The notes under the pieces are model-generated. The model saw only the letters and a list, made by a program, of their open reading frames with translations, had not been told where the DNA came from and did not search any database. Positions 8,405 through 19,876 of a stretch of DNA of 64,000 nucleotides are shown piece after piece (position 1 is the first letter of the stretch; each line of letters starts with the position of its first letter). The stretch is from Erwinia endophytica (GTDB lineage Bacteria > Pseudomonadota > Gammaproteobacteria > Enterobacterales > Enterobacteriaceae): contig NZ_RQVV01000023.1 in assembly GCF_009295515.1 (NCBI RefSeq), forward strand, positions 104,388 through 168,387. Reading direction: 5' to 3'. The translations under genes were made by a program, and so were the position numbers.

Positions 8405-8692
8405 ATGAAATGGTTAATTATTTTTGCCGCGCTGATCCCGCTAAGCGGCATGGCGAACAGGCTGAATAACAGCAATGATCCATTCAAACCAGGCTACAAC
8501 CCGAGTACGCAGCGTATGCAGACACAAATGCAAACACAGCAATCCCAGCAAAAACTGAAGCTACAGCAGGATCAACAGCGTCAGAACCAGGAGGTGCAGC
8601 GTAAAATCCAGGAACAACGCGACAGCGCCTCACAACGAGTCCTTAAATCACAACCGGGCAACAGCAATCTCCAGCAGAACAGCACTGACTAA
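8405..8692 (+). CDS. yhhA: YhhA, DUF2756 periplasmic Gln-rich protein
   Basis: This small (95-residue) protein has a signal peptide (about residues 1-17, ending SGMA) and a mature part strikingly rich in Gln, Arg and Lys that should form a helix or coiled coil (about residues 38-80). It matches E. coli YhhA, DUF2756, found next to ggt and of unknown function. A good ribosome-binding site, AAGGAG, lies nine bases upstream of the ATG. It is transcribed divergently from ggt across about 150 bases. Composition alone could mislead, but the gene order agrees. Confidence 0.88.
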   Translation: MKWLIIFAALIPLSGMANRLNNSNDPFKPGYNPSTQRMQTQMQTQQSQQKLKLQQDQQRQNQEVQRKIQEQRDSASQRVLKSQPGNSNLQQNSTD

Positions 8693-8869
8693 TGCGCTGA
8701 GCCGCCCCAATATTGACGTTGCGACCTGGGCGGCAAACAAAAGGGATGATTACGCTGGCGCTTATTTGAGTCAGTAAGCGAGGAATCGATTGAGCGGCCA
8801 CCCACTTACCGCGCCCCACAAGCGTAAAAGCCGTGGAAAGGCCGCATAGCAGTCAGCACCGTGGTAACG

Positions 8870-9628
8870 TCAAGTATGCCAGTTAATGGCGAAATCCGGC
8901 CCCAGCAGATCGATCCTGTCCGTACAGATCGCGTCAACGCCCCAATCCAGCAATGTTTGCGCCCTTGCCGGCGTATTCACCGTATAAACCAGTATCCGCA
9001 GCCCGGCAGATTTAATCTGCGCCACACGCGCCTGAGTCAGGACTTTATGGTTGAAATGAAGCGACACGCAGTCCAGCTCATCCGCGAGTGCCCGCCAGTC
9101 GTCGCGCCAGTGGTGCAGCAATATGCCGCGAGGCAGTTCCGGAGCGGCGTGTTTCGCCGCATCCAGTGCGACAAGAGAAAACGAGGACAACAACGGCGCG
9201 GTCTGACGATGCCAGAGGTCGCGCGCGACCCTCGCCACTACGCGTCCAGTTTCCGCCTCCCGTCCGGTGGTGGGTTTAATTTCAATGTTGGCCATCATCT
9301 GGTCATTCGCACAACGCTCAGCCACCTGTGCAAGCAACGGTAAACGCTGATCAGCAAAATCTTTACTGTACCAACCACCAACATCCAGTTGCCGCAGCTT
9401 TTCCCACGGCAGATCCCCGGCAATGCCCCAGCCGTTGCTGGTACGGTCCAGCGTGTCATCGTGTAGCAGGAAAATTTCATTATCGAGCGACAGCTTGACG
9501 TCAAACTCGATCATTTTATGGCCCAGTTTCGCGCCAATATCGATACCCGCGAGGGTATTTTCCGGCGCCAGTTTGCCACCGCCACGGTGGGCCACGATGG
9601 CCGGATAAGGCCAGGCTTTCTCAGTCAT
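8870..9628 (-). CDS. ugpQ: UgpQ, cytoplasmic glycerophosphodiester phosphodiesterase
   Basis: UgpQ hydrolyses glycerophosphodiesters brought in by UgpBAEC to glycerol-3-phosphate and alcohol (EC 3.1.4.46). The GDPD catalytic signature [14 protein letters not shown] lies at about residues 13-26, with the metal-binding EFD and [11 protein letters not shown] motifs after it and NIEIKPT near residue 116. It has 252 residues and no signal peptide, as expected for the cytoplasmic enzyme rather than periplasmic GlpQ. Its ATG overlaps the ugpC stop by four bases (ATGA), so the two are translationally coupled at the end of the ugpBAECQ operon. Confidence 0.95.
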   Translation of the reverse strand: MTEKAWPYPAIVAHRGGGKLAPENTLAGIDIGAKLGHKMIEFDVKLSLDNEIFLLHDDTLDRTSNGWGIAGDLPWEKLRQLDVGGWYSKDFADQRLPLLAQVAERCANDQMMANIEIKPTTGREAETGRVVARVARDLWHRQTAPLLSSFSLVALDAAKHAAPELPRGILLHHWRDDWRALADELDCVSLHFNHKVLTQARVAQIKSAGLRILVYTVNTPARAQTLLDWGVDAICTDRIDLLGPDFAINWHT

Positions 9629-10698
9629 TCGAGACGTTGTCCATGTTCAGAGTCAAAGAAGTGTAGCGATTCTGGCGGCAAATGCAGCCATAGCGTGCTG
9701 CCGATAGCCGGACGCTCAACATGGGGCAAACGCACCACCACGCGGTTGCCACCCCATTTGCCATGGGCCAGATTATCGGCCCCCAATATCTCCAGCGTTT
9801 CCACCACCAACGGTAAGCCGCCCGCCTGCGGTGAGGAGAGCTTAATATGTTCCGGGCGGATCCCCAACGTCAACATGCGTCCAGCCCAACGGGTTTTCGC
9901 CTCGAAAAGCGGAATGGCGATATTATCCGCCAGCGCCAGTCGCGTACCCTTATCGTTCAACTCACCTGCCAGCAGGTTCATTGACGGCGCGCCAATAAAG
10001 CTGGCGACAAAACGCGAGGCAGGACGCTCATAGATCTCGACCGGCGTCCCCAGTTGCTCCAGCCTCCCCTTGTTCATCACCATCACTCGCTGCGCCAGCG
10101 TCATTGCTTCAACCTGATCATGAGTCACGTATAAACTGGTGGTGTTCAAACGGCGATGCAGTTGCTGTAACTCCAGCCGCATCTGCACGCGCAGGCGTGC
10201 GTCAAGATTGGAGAGCGGTTCATCAAACAGGAACACCGCAGGTTCACGCACCATCGCGCGTCCCATGGCCACGCGCTGGCGCTGGCCGCCAGAAAGCTCA
10301 CGCGGACGCCGCTGCAGCAGCGCCTCCAGCTCCAGGCTTTTTGCTGTTTCCATGACCCGCTGGCGGATATACGCTTTACCCATCCCGCGAATTTTCAGCG
10401 CATAAGCCATATTCTGTTCCACGCTCATATGCGGATACAGGGCGTAGTTCTGGAACACCATCGCTATGCCGCGATCTTTCGGTTCCAGAAAGGTCACTCG
10501 CTCGTCACCAATAATAATATCGCCGCTGGTGACCTGCTCCAGCCCAGCGATCATACGCAATAGCGTGGATTTGCCACAGCCGGAAGGGCCCACCACCACC
10601 ATAAATTCGCCATCGTGGATAGCCACATCAAGTGGCTGAATAATCTGGTTTTTACCATCATATGATTTGGTAACTGCCTGAAGTCTTACCCCTGCCAT
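9625..10698 (-). CDS. ugpC: UgpC, ATPase of the glycerol-3-phosphate ABC importer
   Basis: UgpC is an ABC ATPase of the CUT1/MalK type (357 residues) that powers uptake of sn-glycerol-3-phosphate through UgpAE. Walker [10 protein letters not shown] is near residue 37, the signature LSGGQRQR near residue 134, Walker B VFLFDEP near residue 154, and the H-loop TSLYVTHD near residue 185. The C-terminal OB-like regulatory domain includes LGIRPEHI. The in-frame GTG at 10701 was rejected in favour of the ATG at 10698, which gives the E. coli N-terminus MAGVRLQAV. It begins three bases after ugpE ends. Confidence 0.96.
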   Translation of the reverse strand: MAGVRLQAVTKSYDGKNQIIQPLDVAIHDGEFMVVVGPSGCGKSTLLRMIAGLEQVTSGDIIIGDERVTFLEPKDRGIAMVFQNYALYPHMSVEQNMAYALKIRGMGKAYIRQRVMETAKSLELEALLQRRPRELSGGQRQRVAMGRAMVREPAVFLFDEPLSNLDARLRVQMRLELQQLHRRLNTTSLYVTHDQVEAMTLAQRVMVMNKGRLEQLGTPVEIYERPASRFVASFIGAPSMNLLAGELNDKGTRLALADNIAIPLFEAKTRWAGRMLTLGIRPEHIKLSSPQAGGLPLVVETLEILGADNLAHGKWGGNRVVVRLPHVERPAIGSTLWLHLPPESLHFFDSEHGQRLE

Positions 10699-10701
10699 CA
10701 C

Positions 10702-11547
10702 TTATTTCTCGCTCTCAACCAGCCCGCGAACAAAAGCGCGCTGCATGACTAAAACAATCACCATTGGCGGGATCATGGTCAGCAGCATGGCCGCCATCAC
10801 CAGATTCCACTGCGTGGAACCGTCACCATTACCGATCATGCTACGAATGCCCGCGACAGCGGTGCCGAGGTGGGTGTCATTGATGATCAATAGCGGCCAC
10901 ATATACTGGTTCCAGCCATAGATAAAGGTGATCACAAACAACGCCGCCAGGTTAGTCTTCGACAATGGCAGCACGATGTCGCGAAAAAAGCGCATCGGGC
11001 TGGCGCCATCGATACGCGCCGCTTCAACCAGCTCATCCGGCAGAGTCATAAAGAACTGGCGGAACAGGAAAGTGGCGGTGGCGGAGGCCATCAACGGCAG
11101 GGTTAACCCGCTATAGCTGTCGAGCATGTTGAGGTGGGAGACCACCTCCACCGTCGGAAAAATACGCACCTCGATCGGCAGCATCAGGGTGATGAAAATC
11201 ATCCAGAAAAACAGCCCGCGCAACGGAAAACGAAACCACACCAGCGCGAAAGCCGAGAGGATCGACAGCACCATTTTTCCAGCGGTAATACTCAACGCCA
11301 TGATCGCGCTGTTCAGCAACATCACACCAAACGGCGCACTGTTCTGTGCCACACCGTGTTGCCAGATAGTCGTGATGTTGTCCCAAAGATAACGGCCCGG
11401 GATCAGTGTCATCGGTACCTGAAATACCGCCGTGTTGCTCAGCGTCGCGGCGACAAACGCGATGTAGATCGGGAACAATACCGTCAGGATACCCAGCCCC
11501 AGCATGATATGGCTGAAAATAGCCAGCCCGCGTCGGTTCTCAATCAT
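10702..11547 (-). CDS. ugpE: UgpE, permease of the glycerol-3-phosphate importer
   Basis: UgpE is one of two transmembrane subunits (281 residues) and has about six hydrophobic segments. The EAA loop, where the permease docks on UgpC, reads [20 protein letters not shown] near residues 190-209. It matches E. coli UgpE in length and sequence. Its start overlaps the ugpA stop by four bases, which implies coupled translation and equal amounts of the two permease subunits. Confidence 0.96.
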   Translation of the reverse strand: MIENRRGLAIFSHIMLGLGILTVLFPIYIAFVAATLSNTAVFQVPMTLIPGRYLWDNITTIWQHGVAQNSAPFGVMLLNSAIMALSITAGKMVLSILSAFALVWFRFPLRGLFFWMIFITLMLPIEVRIFPTVEVVSHLNMLDSYSGLTLPLMASATATFLFRQFFMTLPDELVEAARIDGASPMRFFRDIVLPLSKTNLAALFVITFIYGWNQYMWPLLIINDTHLGTAVAGIRSMIGNGDGSTQWNLVMAAMLLTMIPPMVIVLVMQRAFVRGLVESEK

Positions 11548-12431
11548 TGGTAGCGTACCCTTTTTTCGATATAGCGGAACTGAATCACCGTCAGAATGAT
11601 GACCAGCGCCATCAACACCACCGACTGCGCAGAGGATGAGGAGAGATCCAGTCCGGTAAAACCTTCACGGTAAATTTTGTAAATCAGGGTGGTCGTGGCC
11701 TGTACCGGACCTCCCCCTGTCGCCGCATCAATCACCGGGAAAGTATCGAAGAAGGCATAAACCAGGTTAACCACCACCAGGAAAAAGCCCACCGGGGTTA
11801 TCAACGGCAGAGAAAGCTGAAAGAAACGGCGTACCGGCCCGGCCCCGTCAATGGCGGCGGCTTCAGTCAGTGAGGGTGGGATCGACTGCAACGCGGCAAA
11901 AAAGAACAGAAAGTTGTAGCTCATTTGCTGCCAGATAGCGGCTAACACCACCAAAAACATGGCCTGACCGCTATTCTGCGCATAGTTCCAGTTATACCCT
12001 GCTGTTGCCAGGAAATGAGTGATCAGCCCCAGTCCGGGGCTGAACAGGAACATCCACAGCACCGCCGCAACTGCGGGGGCTACCGCGTAAGGCAGTAAAA
12101 ACAGCGTCTGATAGACCCGCTTCAAACACAGGACGTAATCAACCAGCGCCGCCAAAAACAGAGCAATGCCCAGACCAATAACGGTGACCAACCCACTGAA
12201 CACCAGCGTGGTCCAGAAGGCATCAAGGTAATAATTATCGTCCAGCAGGCGTCTGAAATTCTCCAGGCCGACAAAAGTGCTGGAAATACCGAAAGGATCG
12301 ACGCTCAGTACCGAATACCATAACGCTTCGCCCGCGGGCCAAAGGAAAAAAATAATGGTGACCAGCAACTGCGGCAACATCAACAGATAAGGCAGCCAGC
12401 GGGAGCGAAAAACAGGACGGGAAGATGGCAT
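11544..12431 (-). CDS. ugpA: UgpA, permease of the glycerol-3-phosphate importer
   Basis: This is the second transmembrane subunit of the Ugp importer (295 residues, identical in length to E. coli). It begins [17 protein letters not shown]. The EAA loop, [20 protein letters not shown], is near residues 191-210. About 110 bases separate it from ugpB upstream, a normal gap for this operon, where the abundant binding protein is made in excess. The gap holds no gene. Confidence 0.96.
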   Translation of the reverse strand: MPSSRPVFRSRWLPYLLMLPQLLVTIIFFLWPAGEALWYSVLSVDPFGISSTFVGLENFRRLLDDNYYLDAFWTTLVFSGLVTVIGLGIALFLAALVDYVLCLKRVYQTLFLLPYAVAPAVAAVLWMFLFSPGLGLITHFLATAGYNWNYAQNSGQAMFLVVLAAIWQQMSYNFLFFFAALQSIPPSLTEAAAIDGAGPVRRFFQLSLPLITPVGFFLVVVNLVYAFFDTFPVIDAATGGGPVQATTTLIYKIYREGFTGLDLSSSSAQSVVLMALVIILTVIQFRYIEKRVRYQ

Positions 12432-12542
12432 ACAAACGCTCTGAACCAGATAAAAGACGGCAAAAATGAATCGGGGCCGATGATTCGGGCAGACTTATTC
12501 CCATCCCGACACCCTTTAATTTGTGGTAAGGGCGCATCAGCA

Positions 12543-13862
12543 TTACGGCTTAACGCTTTGCTCAAAGCGGCGCAGCAGCTGATTGCCACGGGTCACCGCG
12601 TTATCCAGCGCAACCTGAGGCGTTATCGATCCATTCCAGACACCTTCCAGCTCTTCGTCCACGATAGTCCGGATCTGTGGCATATAACCCAAACGCAGGC
12701 CTTTAGTGAACGGTAATGGTGGTTTATGCAACATTTGCCGCGTGGCAATATCCGCTCCTGGATTTTTGTCGTAGAAACCCTGCTTTCGGGTCAATTCATA
12801 CGCCGCGGTAGTGACTGGCAGGTAGCCGGTCTTCTGGTGCCATTCAGCCGCGATTTCTGGCTGGGTCAGGAATTGCATAAACTCAGCGACACCCCGGTAG
12901 GTCGCCGCGTCTTGCCCCTTCATGACCCACAAGCTGGCACCGCCAATAATGGCGTTCTGCGGCGCATTTGGCACGGTTGCATCGTAAGGCATCATACCCA
13001 CGCCGTAGTTAAATTTGGCGTAGTGACGGATGTCAGCCAGTGAACCGGAAGACGCGGTGGTGATGCCACAGTCGCCATTGTAGAACCTGGCGGTGGACTC
13101 ATCTTTACGGCCAAAGTAGGTGAATTCTCCCCGTTTGTTCATCGACTCCAGCATCTGAATATGACGAACCTGGACCGGCTGGTTGAATTCCAGAACGGCA
13201 TCGGTGCCATCGAAACCATTGTTTTGGGTCGCTACCGGCAGACCATGCCAGGCGCTAAAGTTTTCGATCTGAATCCAGCCCTGCCAACCGCTGGCGTAAC
13301 CGCACGTCATCCCCGCTTTACGCAGCGCCGCCGCGTCTTTTTCCAGCGCCTGCCAGGTTTTTGGCGACTCATCCGGGTTCAGTCCGGCTTTTTTAAAAGC
13401 GTCTTTGTTGTAATACAGCACCGGTGTCGAACTGTTGAACGGCAGGGAAATCAACTGCCCGTGAGCGTCGCTGTAATACCCCGCCACCGCGGGCACAAAC
13501 TGAGCCGGGTCAACGGCAATATTGGCGTTTTTGAATACCTCATACACCGGAACGATAGCTTTTGAGGCCATCATGGTTGCCGTACCCACTTCATAAACCT
13601 GTAGGATCGCCGGCGCTTTGCCGGCACGCACGGCAGCAATACCCGCGGCCAGGCTTTGTTCATAGTTACCTTTGTAGGTCGGCTCAATGTGATAATCAGG
13701 ATGTGATGCGTTAAAACGTTGTGCTAAAGAATCGACTTCCACGCCCAGCTCGCCTTCCATCGAGTGCCAGAATGGGATCTCGGTGACGGCCAGTGCATGA
13801 CCACTGAAGGTCAGTCCCAGAACGACGCAAAGTGCGGAGTGATGAAATGAGAACGATGCCAT
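12543..13862 (-). CDS. ugpB: UgpB, periplasmic glycerol-3-phosphate-binding protein
   Basis: UgpB captures glycerol-3-phosphate and glycerophosphodiesters in the periplasm and delivers them to UgpAE. The signal peptide runs to GHALA (residue 25), and the mature protein starts at [10 protein letters not shown]. The family repeats [18 protein letters not shown] and [10 protein letters not shown] are present. It has 439 residues (438 in E. coli). It is the first gene of ugpBAECQ, and the Pho-box-like repeats upstream of it show how the operon is likely controlled: PhoB activation under phosphate starvation. Confidence 0.96.
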   Translation of the reverse strand: MASFSFHHSALCVVLGLTFSGHALAVTEIPFWHSMEGELGVEVDSLAQRFNASHPDYHIEPTYKGNYEQSLAAGIAAVRAGKAPAILQVYEVGTATMMASKAIVPVYEVFKNANIAVDPAQFVPAVAGYYSDAHGQLISLPFNSSTPVLYYNKDAFKKAGLNPDESPKTWQALEKDAAALRKAGMTCGYASGWQGWIQIENFSAWHGLPVATQNNGFDGTDAVLEFNQPVQVRHIQMLESMNKRGEFTYFGRKDESTARFYNGDCGITTASSGSLADIRHYAKFNYGVGMMPYDATVPNAPQNAIIGGASLWVMKGQDAATYRGVAEFMQFLTQPEIAAEWHQKTGYLPVTTAAYELTRKQGFYDKNPGADIATRQMLHKPPLPFTKGLRLGYMPQIRTIVDEELEGVWNGSITPQVALDNAVTRGNQLLRRFEQSVKP

Positions 13863-13921
13863 GTCGGTTTCCTGTACCCGGTATTATTCGCGCCTGAATA
13901 CGCAATATGTTCGGGTGGTAA

Positions 13922-13985
13922 CATGACATGTGAAAATGACAGATATATAACAGACTCATGACGTAAAAATGACACCCGGGTGACA
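13922..13985 (-). promoter_or_regulatory. Pho-box cluster upstream of ugpB
   Basis: On the minus strand this stretch reads CTGTCACCCGGGTGTCAT, TTTTACGTCATGAGT, CTGTTATATATCTGTCAT and TTTCACATGTCATGT, a series of TGTCA-like 7-mers at about 11-base spacing. That is the layout of tandem PhoB boxes (CTGTCAT repeats). E. coli ugpB likewise has several. The cluster starts about 60 bases before the ugpB ATG. Confidence 0.75.
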
Positions 13986-14073
13986 GGTCAACAGCCCGTG
14001 CAACACCACAACCCATCGTCATCCCAGATGGCCCGCTGTCTTACCGTAAGGTCTGCTCAGTGAATGGGCGGCC

Positions 14074-14113
14074 AAAAAACATTCAGAGCCGGAGTCACCC
14101 GACTCTGAATGTT
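14074..14113 (-). terminator. Rho-independent terminator of the liv operon
   Basis: On the minus strand AACATTCAGAG and CTCTGAATGTT pair as an 11-bp perfect stem and are followed by six T residues. It lies just after livF and ends the livKHMGF operon. Confidence 0.9.
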
Positions 14114-14118
14114 AAACG

Positions 14119-14829
14119 TTATCCCCCCAGGTAAGCGCTGCGTACGGCTTCGTTTGCCAGTAGCGCGGCACCGGTATCTTCCAGCACCACATGGCCGTTT
14201 TCCAGCACGTAGCCGCGGTCAGCCAACTTCAGCGCCTGGTTAGCATTTTGCTCGACAAGGAAAATCGTCATCCCTTCCTGCCGCAATTGTTCGATGGTAT
14301 CGAAGATCTGCTGGATGATAATCGGCGCCAGTCCCAGAGACGGCTCGTCCAGCAACAGCAAACGCGGCTGGCTCATCAGCGCACGGCCCATCGCCAGCAT
14401 TTGCTGCTCACCGCCGGACATGGTTCCGGCACGCTGTTTACTGCGTTCATACAACCGCGGGAACAGTTCATAAACGCGTTGGATACGGCTCTGATACTGT
14501 TGCCGATCAGCGAAAAATCCCCCCATCGCCAGATTCTCTTCCACCGTCATTCGGGAAAATACGCGCCGACCTTCTGGCACGATAGCTATCGACTCCCGCA
14601 TGATGCGCGCCGTTTGCCAGTCAGTGATGGTTTTATCGTCGAAGATGATGGTTCCCTGCGTGGCACGCGGTTCACCGCACAACGTACCAAGAAGGGTGGT
14701 TTTACCCGCGCCATTAGCACCGATTAAGGTGACAATTTCGCCCTGATTGATATGCAGGCTGATATGATGCAGCGCCTGAATTTTGCCGTAATGCGCACTG
14801 ACATTGTCCAGAGAAAGCAACGGATTCAT
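14119..14829 (-). CDS. livF: LivF, branched-chain amino acid importer ATPase
   Basis: LivF is the second ABC ATPase of the high-affinity leucine/isoleucine/valine importer. Its 236 residues include Walker A GANGAGKTT (about residues 38-46), signature MSGGEQQ (about residue 137), Walker B LLLLDEP and the H-loop FLVEQN with the Q/N variant typical of LivF. It pairs with LivG on the cytoplasmic face of LivHM. The ATG lies one base after the livG stop. It is the last gene of the operon, before a strong terminator. Confidence 0.96.
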   Translation of the reverse strand: MNPLLSLDNVSAHYGKIQALHHISLHINQGEIVTLIGANGAGKTTLLGTLCGEPRATQGTIIFDDKTITDWQTARIMRESIAIVPEGRRVFSRMTVEENLAMGGFFADRQQYQSRIQRVYELFPRLYERSKQRAGTMSGGEQQMLAMGRALMSQPRLLLLDEPSLGLAPIIIQQIFDTIEQLRQEGMTIFLVEQNANQALKLADRGYVLENGHVVLEDTGAALLANEAVRSAYLGG

Positions 14830-14830
14830 G

Positions 14831-15598
14831 TTATGCCTCCCCTAAATATGCCCGGATCACGTCCGGGTTGTTGCGGATCGCTTCCGGCGTGCCATGTGCC
14901 AACGGCGTTCCCTGATTGACCACATAAATCCGGTCAGAAATGCCCATTACCAATTTCATATCATGTTCAATTAACAGTACCGAAACGTTATGCTCATTAC
15001 GCAATTCAGCGATCAGCTCATCCAACTGCTGCGTTTCTTTCGGGTTCAACCCGGCCGCGGGTTCGTCCAGCATCAGGATTTCCGGACGGGTCACCATACA
15101 GCGGGCAATCTCCAGACGACGCTGCTGTCCGTAGGCCAGATTCCCCGCCTGACGATTGGCGAACGCCAGCAGACCCACGCGTTGCAGCCAGTTGGCGGCA
15201 TACTCCAGCGCCTCGCTTTCCGCTTTGCGAAAAGCTGGCGTTTTCAGTAATCCAGCAAAAACGCCACTTTTCAGGTGCTGATGCTGTGCCACCAGCAGGT
15301 TTTCAATCACCGTCATTTCACGGAACAGGCGAACATGCTGGAAAGTACGCACCATCCCCATCCGCGCAATCTTTTGTCCCGACAATCCAGCCAGTTGCTG
15401 TCCATGCAGGATAATGCTGCCGCCTGTCGGACGGTAAAAACCGGTCAGGCAATTGAACACCGTGGTTTTACCCGCGCCATTCGGACCAATCAGCGAAACA
15501 ATCTCCTGCTTTCTGAGTTCCAACGCGACATTGTTGACGGCGAGCAGGCCGCCGAAGCGCATCATCAGGCCGTTTACGGCCAGTAAAGGCTGGGTCAT
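14831..15598 (-). CDS. livG: LivG, branched-chain amino acid importer ATPase
   Basis: LivG is a 255-residue ABC ATPase identical in length to E. coli LivG. Walker [10 protein letters not shown] is near residue 38, the signature is the degenerate LAYGQQRR near residue 154, Walker B is [14 protein letters not shown], and the H-loop is LLIEHDMK. The non-canonical signature (YGQQ for SGGQ) is normal for LivG. Its ATG overlaps the livM stop by four bases (ATGA), so it is translated with the permease gene. Confidence 0.96.
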   Translation of the reverse strand: MTQPLLAVNGLMMRFGGLLAVNNVALELRKQEIVSLIGPNGAGKTTVFNCLTGFYRPTGGSIILHGQQLAGLSGQKIARMGMVRTFQHVRLFREMTVIENLLVAQHQHLKSGVFAGLLKTPAFRKAESEALEYAANWLQRVGLLAFANRQAGNLAYGQQRRLEIARCMVTRPEILMLDEPAAGLNPKETQQLDELIAELRNEHNVSVLLIEHDMKLVMGISDRIYVVNQGTPLAHGTPEAIRNNPDVIRAYLGEA

Positions 15599-16872
15599 GG
15601 CTGCGGCTCTCCTTTTTCCACACTGTTCAGCTTCAGGTGCGGACGCTTCATCGGCAACAGTCCCTGTGGACGCCAGATCATCATCAGTACCATCAGCCCG
15701 CCCAGTACCAGCATGCTGTACTCGTTCAGGTCTCGCATCATCTCGCGGGAGACCACCAACAGGATAGCGGCCAGGATCACGGCAAACTGCGACCCCATTC
15801 CGCCCAACACCACAATCGCCAACACAAAAGCTGATTCGACAAAGGTAAAAGACTCTGGGCTGACAAAGCCCTGACGGGCCGCGAACAGGCTACCCGCAAA
15901 TCCGGCAAAAGCCGCGCTGATGGTGAATGCCGTCAGTTTGATCCGGGTCGGGCTCAGGCCAAGCGAACGACAGGCGATTTCATCTTCGCGCAGCGCTTCC
16001 CACGCCCGGCCCAGCGGCATACGCAACAAGCGATTAATAACAAACAGGGTGATAAACACCAGCAACAACGCCACCAGATAGAGAAAAATGATGCGATCGC
16101 TGGGATCGTATTTCAGGCCAAAGAAGTGGCTGAAGGTATCCCAGCCGCCGTCGCGTACACTGCGGTTAAACTCCAGACCAAACAGCGACGGTTTTGGAAT
16201 CTGACTGATGCCGTTCGGACCACCGGTGATGGCCGTATTGTTGAGCAGCAAAATACGCACAATTTCGCCAAAACCCAGCGTCACAATCGCCAGGTAATCG
16301 CCACGCAGGCGTAATACCGGGAAGCCAAGCAACAGGCCAAACATCGCCGCCACCAGTCCGGCCAGTGGCAGAGCCTGCCAGAAACCAAAACCATAATAGT
16401 GATTCAACAGCGCAAAGGTATAGGCGCCAATAGCATAGAAGCCACCATAGCCCAGCACCAGCAGGCCAGAAAGTCCGACCACGACGTTCAGACCCAGACC
16501 GAGCATAATGTAGATCAAGGTCAGTGTGGCGATATCCACCGTGCCGCGAGAGACTAAAAACGGCCAGGCCACAGCGGCGATAATCATCACTAAGAACAAT
16601 AATTTTTGCTTTGGCGTCGACCCATCAATGCCCGGCAGCACCAGCGACGGGACAGACATTTTTTTCAGGCCTCGCTGGAAAAAAGGGCGCAACAGCTGGA
16701 AAAAAAACACCACCACACAGCCAGCGATAATCCAGTTCCACCGCACGCTACCGGCATTATTAACCACCAGATGGGTACCCTCCAGATTCAGGCGCATCCC
16801 CATAAAAAACGACGCCAGCACCAACAACATCAGCGCAGAAACCATCGCATTAATCACGTTGAGCTGTTTCAT
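15595..16872 (-). CDS. livM: LivM, branched-chain amino acid importer permease
   Basis: LivM is a 425-residue permease subunit, the same length as in E. coli. A poorly conserved N-terminal membrane part (residues 1-90) precedes the LivHM core with about eight segments. [21 protein letters not shown] near residues 124-144 and the cytoplasmic coupling loop [15 protein letters not shown] near residue 295 are recognisable. With LivH it forms the pore for branched-chain amino acids. It overlaps livH by four bases upstream and livG by four downstream. Confidence 0.96.
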   Translation of the reverse strand: MKQLNVINAMVSALMLLVLASFFMGMRLNLEGTHLVVNNAGSVRWNWIIAGCVVVFFFQLLRPFFQRGLKKMSVPSLVLPGIDGSTPKQKLLFLVMIIAAVAWPFLVSRGTVDIATLTLIYIMLGLGLNVVVGLSGLLVLGYGGFYAIGAYTFALLNHYYGFGFWQALPLAGLVAAMFGLLLGFPVLRLRGDYLAIVTLGFGEIVRILLLNNTAITGGPNGISQIPKPSLFGLEFNRSVRDGGWDTFSHFFGLKYDPSDRIIFLYLVALLLVFITLFVINRLLRMPLGRAWEALREDEIACRSLGLSPTRIKLTAFTISAAFAGFAGSLFAARQGFVSPESFTFVESAFVLAIVVLGGMGSQFAVILAAILLVVSREMMRDLNEYSMLVLGGLMVLMMIWRPQGLLPMKRPHLKLNSVEKGEPQP

Positions 16873-17795
16873 ACTTTCTCAACCTCCGGACGCCCCAGGA
16901 TACCAGTGGGCATCACCAACAGCACCACAATCAGCAACGCAAAAGACACCACATCTTTGTATTCAGTACTCAGATAGGCCGACGTCAGCGCTTCGGCAAT
17001 CCCGAGGATCAGCCCGCCAAGCATCGCTCCCGGAATACTGCCGATCCCGCCCAGCACGGCACCTGTGAAGGCTTTCATCCCGGCCATAAAGCCGATATAC
17101 GGGTTAATCACACCGTAGAACTGACCAAGCAATACACCTGCTACCGCCGCCATCGCCGCGCCAATCACAAAGGTCAGCGAGATAACACGATCGGTATTGA
17201 TACCAAGCAGGCTGGCCATTTTCAGGTCCTCGGCACACGCGCGACAGGCACGACCCATGCGGGAATAACGGATAAACAGCGTCAACGCCAGCATGGCGAG
17301 GAACGTTACCAGCCAAATAACCACTTGCATGGTGGAAATGGTGGCGGCAAAACCGTTGCTGACGCCCAGGGTCCATTGCCCGGTAATCAATCCCGGCAGT
17401 GCCAGGTCACGCGAGCCCTGGGTCAGGCTGACGGCGTTTTGCAGGAATATCGACATACCAATAGCGGAGATCAGCGCAATCAGGCGTTTAGATGAACGCA
17501 CTGGCTTATAGGCCACCCGCTCAATACTCCAGCCCCAGGCGCTGGCGATGACAATAGCGGTAATAAACCCGGCGCCAATCAACATCCAATTGGCGTCGAT
17601 GCCGATCATCATCAACGCGGCGATAACCATAAAAGAGACATAGCTGCCGATCATATACACTTCGCCATGGGCGAAGTTGATCATGCCAATAATGCCGTAC
17701 ACCATGGTGTAGCCAATGGCAATCAGCGCATAGGTGCTGCCCAACGTCACACCGTTGAACATTTGCTGTAAAAAATAGAGAAACTGCTCAGACAT
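16869..17795 (-). CDS. livH: LivH, branched-chain amino acid importer permease
   Basis: LivH is the 308-residue partner permease of LivM. The first residues, [19 protein letters not shown], equal E. coli LivH, so the ATG at 17795 is used although the frame is open to 17873. The coupling loop reads [19 protein letters not shown] near residues 198-216. A short G/C hairpin at 17862-17879 lies in the 97-base gap after livK and may lower expression of the membrane genes relative to the binding protein. Confidence 0.96.
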   Translation of the reverse strand: MSEQFLYFLQQMFNGVTLGSTYALIAIGYTMVYGIIGMINFAHGEVYMIGSYVSFMVIAALMMIGIDANWMLIGAGFITAIVIASAWGWSIERVAYKPVRSSKRLIALISAIGMSIFLQNAVSLTQGSRDLALPGLITGQWTLGVSNGFAATISTMQVVIWLVTFLAMLALTLFIRYSRMGRACRACAEDLKMASLLGINTDRVISLTFVIGAAMAAVAGVLLGQFYGVINPYIGFMAGMKAFTGAVLGGIGSIPGAMLGGLILGIAEALTSAYLSTEYKDVVSFALLIVVLLVMPTGILGRPEVEKV

Positions 17796-17892
17796 ACCCT
17801 GGTACCTACTGCTTACCGCCCTGGCGATCAGGACGAGGCTTATTATCGTTATGACCAAACCGGCGGCGTGCACACCGCCCGGGCTGGCTGGG

Positions 17893-19011
17893 TTATTTCA
17901 CCACGGAGATAGACGTACCGTCGGCATGCCATTTAAAGATATCGAACTCAAACCCTTTCAGGTCGCCTTTGGCATCCCAGCTCAGGTTACCCATCACGGT
18001 CGGCACGGGAGCGCCTTCTTTCAGATTTTTGACGATATCTTCTGGCTCAAGACTTTTGCTGCGTTCAATCCCGCTGCTCAGCGACTGTAACGCGGCATAG
18101 GTGGTCCAGACGAACGGACCGCTGGGGTCCTGTTTTTTCGCTTGCAACGCCTCAACGATGGGCTGATTAGCCGGCACCTGGTCGTAACGTTTTGGCAGCG
18201 TCACCAGCATGCCTTCAGAAGCGGCGCCGGCGATGTTCGACAGAGAGGCGTTACCCACGCCTTCCGGCCCCATAAAGGGAGTTGTCAGACCGGCGGCACG
18301 AGCCTGACGCAAGATCTGTCCCATTTCCGGGTAGTAACCGCCGAAATAGACAAAATCGACATTTTCTTTCTTCAGTCGCGCCACCAGAGTAGAAAAATCT
18401 TTATCGCCTGCGGTGATCCCTTCAAACATCACCACGTTACCCCCGGATTTTTTCAGGCTGTCCTGCACGGAACGCGCCAGGCCTTCACCGTATTGCTGCT
18501 TGTCGTGGATCACGGCAATACGCTGCGGTTTTATGTTGTTGATAATATAGTGAGCGGCGGTTGGCCCCTGGTCTGAATCCAGGCCGGTGGTGCGCATAAT
18601 CATTTTATAGCCACGGGTCGTCAGATCAGCATTCGTCGCCGCCGGCGTAATCATCAGCACACCTTCGTCTTCATAAATATCCGAAGCAGGCTGGGTCGAT
18701 GAGGAGCACAGGTGACCGATGACATAACGGATGCCGTCGTTGATCACTTTGTTGGCAACCGCAACCGCCTGTTTTGGATCGCAGGCATCATCATATTCCA
18801 CGCCAACCAGCTTATCGCCATTCACGCCGCCTCTGGCATTAATATCAGCAATAGCCTGCTTCGCTCCGGTAAATTCCATGTCGCCATACTGCGCAACCGG
18901 GCCAGACATTGGCCCCACAATGGCGACCTTAATGTCTTTTGCTATCGCAGCGTGGCTCAGCGCCATGACGACACAACCTGCCAGTAACGCGCGACCTTTA
19001 TTGATTTTCAT
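17893..19011 (-). CDS. livK: LivK/LivJ-type branched-chain amino acid-binding protein
   Basis: This periplasmic binding protein for the LivHMGF importer has 372 residues. The signal peptide ends SHAAIA (residue 24), and the mature start is [20 protein letters not shown]. Ligand-loop residues in [15 protein letters not shown] are intact, including the Cys that pairs with DDACDP. By position it is livK (just upstream of livH). Its sequence, however, mixes features of E. coli LivJ (signal peptide KALLAGC-like, [17 protein letters not shown]) with LivK. livJ is missing beside rpoH, so this may be the only binding protein and could have the broad LIV specificity of LivJ. Confidence 0.92.
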   Translation of the reverse strand: MKINKGRALLAGCVVMALSHAAIAKDIKVAIVGPMSGPVAQYGDMEFTGAKQAIADINARGGVNGDKLVGVEYDDACDPKQAVAVANKVINDGIRYVIGHLCSSSTQPASDIYEDEGVLMITPAATNADLTTRGYKMIMRTTGLDSDQGPTAAHYIINNIKPQRIAVIHDKQQYGEGLARSVQDSLKKSGGNVVMFEGITAGDKDFSTLVARLKKENVDFVYFGGYYPEMGQILRQARAAGLTTPFMGPEGVGNASLSNIAGAASEGMLVTLPKRYDQVPANQPIVEALQAKKQDPSGPFVWTTYAALQSLSSGIERSKSLEPEDIVKNLKEGAPVPTVMGNLSWDAKGDLKGFEFDIFKWHADGTSISVVK

Positions 19012-19393
19012 CCTGAATACCCCATCTGTTGTGTTGGTGTTTTTGACCCACCTCCCGCAGAAAACGCTATCAATATAATAAGTTAGCGGGAATTACGGGC
19101 ATTTTTAGTCATAAGGCTTTATATTTCATGTTATTAAACAGGAATTTTCTTCTGCAAATCAACTGACACATTAAGAAATATTCGTCATAAACAGGATTAT
19201 CAACTGGTATTACTCGCTGACATTTGTCGAAAATCAATGTTTATAAAATGGACAAATACAGTATTTCAGTACTAATAACTGCATTTTGCATAAAACATGA
19301 ACTGATTATGTTGTTTTAGCTTCTAAAAAGTTTCGCATCTATCCCGTCGCTAATTCGCTACAATATGCCTTTCGTACCCGACGGATATCGCCT
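19012..19393. promoter_or_regulatory. livK-panM divergent intergenic region
   Basis: This 382-base A/T-rich gap lies between the divergent genes livK and panM. The livK promoter should lie here. On the minus strand a TTATAT -10-like box occurs near 19070, about 60 bases before the livK ATG. In E. coli the liv genes are controlled by Lrp and leucine, but I cannot mark an Lrp site with confidence. I see no open reading frame, tRNA or hairpin of note. Confidence 0.4.
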
Positions 19394-19813
19394 ATGAAGC
19401 TCACTATCATCAGACTGCAACAATGGTCAGCTCAGGACCGTCTCGACCTGGCGAAAATCTGGCCCGAGGCCGATCTCAAGGCACTGGAAAAAACACTGGA
19501 TGAACAGCACCTGGTGTATGCAGCAAAATTTAATGATCGGCTGTTAGCTGCCGTAAAGGTGACGCTCAAAGGAACGCATGGGGAATTAGAAAATTTTATG
19601 GTGCGTGACGTCACACGCCGCCGGGGGGTCGGAAAGTACCTGCTGGAAGAGGTACTGACGCAAAATGCCGCCACCTCCCAGTGGTGGATGGCTGATGTGG
19701 GATTTAGCGACCAGGCAGCGGCGGCGGCCTTTATGCAATCAGGTGGGTTTATTGTTCAGGCGGGGGGCTGGAGCAGGCAATCGCCCTACACGACCCAGGC
19801 AGAAACAAGGTAG
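19394..19813 (+). CDS. panM: PanM (PanZ/YhhK), PanD maturation factor
   Basis: This GNAT-fold protein (139 residues) corresponds to E. coli YhhK, known as PanM or PanZ. In the presence of acetyl-CoA or CoA it promotes self-cleavage of pro-PanD to active aspartate decarboxylase and so links coenzyme A level to beta-alanine and pantothenate synthesis. It starts MKLTIIRLQQWSAQDRLDL. The acetyl-CoA loop is VRDVTRRRGVGKYLLEEV, near residues 70-87. It is about 12 residues longer at the C-terminus than E. coli (127). A shared terminator separates it from convergent rpoH. Confidence 0.93.
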   Translation: MKLTIIRLQQWSAQDRLDLAKIWPEADLKALEKTLDEQHLVYAAKFNDRLLAAVKVTLKGTHGELENFMVRDVTRRRGVGKYLLEEVLTQNAATSQWWMADVGFSDQAAAAAFMQSGGFIVQAGGWSRQSPYTTQAETR

Positions 19814-19827
19814 CCAACGACCAAAAC

Positions 19828-19858
19828 AAACAGGGCGCCCCATGGCCGCCCTGTTTTT
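19828..19858. terminator. Bidirectional terminator between panM and rpoH
   Basis: AAACAGGGCG (19828-19837) and CGCCCTGTTT (19847-19856) form a 10-bp stem with a 9-base loop. T residues follow on the plus strand. On the minus strand the hairpin is followed by the short U-rich GTTTTGG. It can serve both panM and rpoH. Confidence 0.88.
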
Positions 19859-19876
19859 CATTACTGTACTGACTGA